Shown: in pieces, positions 6,901 to 8,484 of the stretch | How positions within the stretch are numbered: the stretch's first letter is position 1 | How the letters are laid out: each line of letters opens with the position of its first letter | Assembly (NCBI GenBank): GCA_012515255.1 | Contig: JAAYYR010000194.1 | Coordinates: 1 to 8,484 of the forward strand | Length of the DNA stretch: 8,484 nt | Source of the DNA: Clostridia bacterium | GTDB taxonomy: Bacteria; Bacillota; Dehalobacteriia; UBA4068 | Direction of reading: 5' to 3' | Notes under the pieces: generated by a model | What the model saw: only the letters and a program-made list of their open reading frames with translations | The model's database searches: none | What the model was told of the DNA's origin: nothing | Program-made: the position numbers and the translations under genes

Positions 6901-7547
6901 TTGACCGCCTCCTTTCGCGATTCTCTACTGATAAGACCGGAAAGGTGCGGATAATGTTCCCTGTCGCTGAGTATTTTATCCGCAAGCGCGGCGCGGGCCC
7001 GCGAAATGCGGGATTTCACCGTGCCGATGGAAATATTGACCGCCTCGGCTATTTCCTGATAGCTAAGCCCGGAAATTTCACGCAAGACCATAACTACGCG
7101 GTATTTGGGGCTAAGGCTGTCAATTAGCCGGGCCAGATAATGATCGCATTCGCTGTCGAGATAAACCGTTTCCGGGATAGCGGAAAAATCGGCGATCTGG
7201 AAATCGTCTTCGGTTTCGCCATCCTCGCCAAAATCGGCAAAAATCATTTCTTTTCTACGGTATGAGATACGCAAAATATCGCGGCAGCTATTAACTGTAA
7301 TACGGTAAACCCAGGTTGAAAAGGCGGAATCGCCGCGAAAATTGCCCAGATGACGATATATTTTGATCAAGACTTCCTGCGTCATATCGGCGGCATCCTC
7401 GCCATTGCCCAGCATGCGCAGCCCCATATTATAGATCCGCGCACTATAAGCTTCAGCCAGGATGGTAAAGCTCTGTTCGTCGCCTGCTCGAGCGCGCCTG
7501 ATCAAATCCTGTTCACCAAGCGCGGGCCCACCGGTTTTTTTAGACAT
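6897..7547 (-). CDS. ECF-type (sigma-70 family) RNA polymerase sigma factor
   Basis: This 216-residue protein would direct RNA polymerase to a small regulon when released by its anti-sigma partner. Region 2 lies at about 24-95, with the core-binding helix and the DAADMTQEVLIKIY segment that reads the -10 element. An acidic linker (about 104-128) connects to region 4 (about 135-192), whose helix-turn-helix LSYQEIAEAVNISIGTVKSR reads the -35. Regions 1.1 and 3 are absent, as expected for the ECF class; overall it resembles SigW-like factors. I chose ATG 7547 because AAGAGGG (7555-7561) is 7 bases before it. The frame extends to 7622, but that point lies at the promoter -35, upstream of the likely transcript start. 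A run of seven A falls in codons 3-5. The stop overlaps the anti-sigma start. Confidence 0.93.
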   Translation of the reverse strand: MSKKTGGPALGEQDLIRRARAGDEQSFTILAEAYSARIYNMGLRMLGNGEDAADMTQEVLIKIYRHLGNFRGDSAFSTWVYRITVNSCRDILRISYRRKEMIFADFGEDGETEDDFQIADFSAIPETVYLDSECDHYLARLIDSLSPKYRVVMVLREISGLSYQEIAEAVNISIGTVKSRISRARAALADKILSDREHYPHLSGLISRESRKEAVK

Positions 7548-7554
7548 AGAATAA

Positions 7555-7561
7555 CCCTCTT
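7555..7561 (-). promoter_or_regulatory. Sigma factor gene ribosome binding site (start-deciding)
   Basis: AAGAGGG on the minus strand is 7 bases upstream of ATG 7547. The upstream in-frame ATG codons near 7580 and 7577 have no such site, so the shorter protein is preferred. Confidence 0.7.
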
Positions 7562-7593
7562 CATCAACATTGCCCATCATATTGCATATAAAT

Positions 7594-7622
7594 ATTTTAT
7601 CATATATTTTTGGCTGGCACAA
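7594..7622 (-). promoter_or_regulatory. Promoter of the sigma/anti-sigma operon
   Basis: The minus strand has -35 TTGTGC (7617-7622), a 17-base spacer and -10 TAAAAT (7594-7599), which fits the housekeeping sigma. Transcription would begin near 7587 with a leader of about 40 bases. I do not see the AAC-type -35 with CGT-type -10 expected of an autoregulated ECF promoter. Confidence 0.62.
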
Positions 7623-7631
7623 TGTTATAAT
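7623..7631 (+). promoter_or_regulatory. Extended -10 promoter of mgtC
   Basis: TGTTATAAT is a perfect -10 (7626-7631) with the TGn extension; no clear -35 is visible upstream. It directly abuts the -35 of the divergent sigma-operon promoter. Just downstream, GCTAT-CATC-ATAGC (7635-7648) is a small inverted repeat at the expected transcript start and could be an operator or a leader hairpin. Confidence 0.6.
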
Positions 7632-7694
7632 AAGGCTATCATCATAGCATATTAGACATGGGGTTAAGCCGCGATGTAAAGGAGTGTGACGCTG

Positions 7695-8213
7695 ATGATA
7701 AGCCCGGGATTAAGCAGTTGGGAATTAGTATTTCGCCTGGCGCTTGCCGCTATTATCGGCGCGATCTTTGGTTATGAGCGCAAAAAGAGCAAAAAGCCGG
7801 CCGGCATCCGCACCCATGTGCTGATCTCCCTCGCTTCCTGTATGGTCGCGCTTGTTTCAGCTTATGGCTTCGCCGGAGTTTATTCACCTGAGCTTGTGGG
7901 CATCAATTTCAATATTGACCCTGCGCGTCTTGTTGTGGGCGTTTTGACAGGCATCGGTTTCATCGGCGGCGGTATCATCTGGAAAAGCACTACCGGCGTC
8001 ATTGGCATCACCACTGCCGCCGAGATTTTTTTCCTGGCGGCGCTTGGCATTGCCATCGGCCTGGGGCTGTATCTGCTCGCCGGAGTCGCCGCCCTGATCG
8101 CCATCATCACACTGGTGGCCTCGGATATAAAGCAGCTCATGCCCGGCAAACGGAAAGCTGAAGCCGCCGATGACGCTATCGCGCGGCAGGATGATCCTCA
8201 AGAGGAAAATTAG
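7695..8213 (+). CDS. MgtC/SapB family membrane protein
   Basis: This 172-residue integral membrane protein belongs to the MgtC/SapB family. It has about five hydrophobic segments (roughly 10-27, 42-61, 78-96, 104-124 and 126-144) and a charged cytoplasmic tail (150-172). Family motifs seen are IGAIFGYER, KPAGIRTHVLISL, DPARLVVGVLTGIGFIGGG and GITTAA. It ends shortly after the last helix and lacks the C-terminal soluble domain of Salmonella MgtC, so it is the short SapB form. Family members are linked to low-magnesium growth, and MgtC inhibits F-type ATP synthase in pathogens; the role here is not known. ATG 7695 is chosen: AAAGGAG (7678-7684) is 10 bases before it, while the in-frame GTG at 7686 is one base away. 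It is transcribed divergently from the sigma operon and followed by a terminator. Confidence 0.92.
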   Translation: MISPGLSSWELVFRLALAAIIGAIFGYERKKSKKPAGIRTHVLISLASCMVALVSAYGFAGVYSPELVGINFNIDPARLVVGVLTGIGFIGGGIIWKSTTGVIGITTAAEIFFLAALGIAIGLGLYLLAGVAALIAIITLVASDIKQLMPGKRKAEAADDAIARQDDPQEEN

Positions 8214-8246
8214 CACAGCAGAGTTCGCGCTACCGCTGGAATATTG

Positions 8247-8287
8247 TCAGGCGCCCGGAAACCCCGGACGCCTGATTATTTGTTTAT
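8247..8287 (+). terminator. Intrinsic terminator of mgtC
   Basis: TCAGGCG pairs with CGCCTGA and CCGG with CCGG across one C-A mismatch, closing a 5-base loop (8247-8275). The T-rich stretch TTATTTGTTTATT follows on the plus strand. The minus strand has no comparable T-tract after the stem, so it is probably poor for the convergent hisA transcript, although the hairpin could protect that 3' end. Confidence 0.85.
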
Positions 8288-8312
8288 TGCTATGTGAATG
8301 CGCGCGGCAAAT

Positions 8313-8484
8313 TCAGGCGCAGGCAATTTCCATGGCCTGCTTCAGCGCGATAGCGCCGGAGTAAATGGCTTTGCCGACAATAACTCCCGCAACCCCCAAA
8401 TCCTTAAGCTCTTGCAGCGAAGCATATCCGGAAACGCCGCCGGCCACCACGATTTGCAGACCGCTCGTTTCCACCATTTCCCGA
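8313..8484 (-). CDS. hisA: HisA, ProFAR isomerase, C-terminal 56 residues, truncated by window edge
   Basis: The visible end reads GLQIVVAGGVSGYASLQ then ELKDLGVAGVIVGKAIYSGAI and ends MEIACA. This is the last part of the (beta/alpha)8 barrel of 1-(5-phosphoribosyl)-5-[(5-phosphoribosylamino)methylideneamino]imidazole-4-carboxamide isomerase, an Amadori rearrangement in histidine synthesis. The GGVS loop and GVIVGKA[IL]Y motif bind one substrate phosphate and separate HisA from HisF, which has a different C-terminal pattern. The gene starts beyond the window. Downstream is only convergent mgtC, so hisA is the last gene of its transcript, whereas hisF often follows hisA elsewhere. Confidence 0.92.
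   Translation of the reverse strand, partial: REMVETSGLQIVVAGGVSGYASLQELKDLGVAGVIVGKAIYSGAIALKQAMEIACA

Noticed and set aside
7594..7640. Autoregulated ECF-type promoter for the sigma operon
   Set aside because: I could not find a GAAC-like -35 with a CGT-like -10 at suitable spacing; the elements seen fit the housekeeping sigma instead.
8247..8275. The same hairpin as an intrinsic terminator for hisA
   Set aside because: On the minus strand the stem is followed by ACAATATTCC, not a T-tract.

Overview
The window is an ordinary, gene-dense stretch of bacterial chromosome. The gene order polA-mutM-coaE, the ECF sigma/zinc-finger anti-sigma pair, a class IV aminotransferase resembling D-alanine transaminase, strong AGGAGG-type ribosome binding sites and a tRNA-Leu with encoded CCA all point to Bacillota. 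A lytic transglycosylase after coaE and a moderately GC-rich composition would suit Negativicutes or a related clostridial lineage, but that finer placement is inference. No insertion sequence, prophage, CRISPR array or toxin module is visible.

Almost everything lies on the minus strand; mgtC is the only plus-strand gene. Read from the right end: the C-terminal part of hisA (8313-8484) converges with mgtC (7695-8213), with a hairpin terminator between them. Back-to-back promoters at 7594-7631 serve mgtC and the divergent operon of an ECF sigma factor (6897-7547) and its membrane anti-sigma factor (5656-6900), which carries an N-terminal zinc finger and a C-terminal DUF4349 domain. A hairpin at 5605-5631 ends that operon, and the extended -10 promoter of polA follows immediately.

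The DNA replication/repair and housekeeping operon then runs polA (2890-5562), mutM (2066-2890), a 200-base gap, coaE (1257-1865) and a membrane-anchored lytic transglycosylase (661-1260). PolA and MutM both act in DNA repair, CoaE completes coenzyme A synthesis, and the transglycosylase cuts peptidoglycan. After this operon comes a self-contained tRNA-Leu(GAG) unit with its own promoter and an intrinsic terminator abutting the CCA end. The left end holds the promoter, ribosome binding site and first 38 codons of a D-alanine-transaminase-like gene.

No clearly new system is seen. The points most worth checking are an Asp in place of the usual steric-gate Glu in PolA motif A, the zinc-finger/DUF4349 anti-sigma protein with its cognate sigma next to divergent mgtC, a Cys-Gly-rich N-terminus on the transglycosylase, and the gap between mutM and coaE where some Bacillota carry ytaF.
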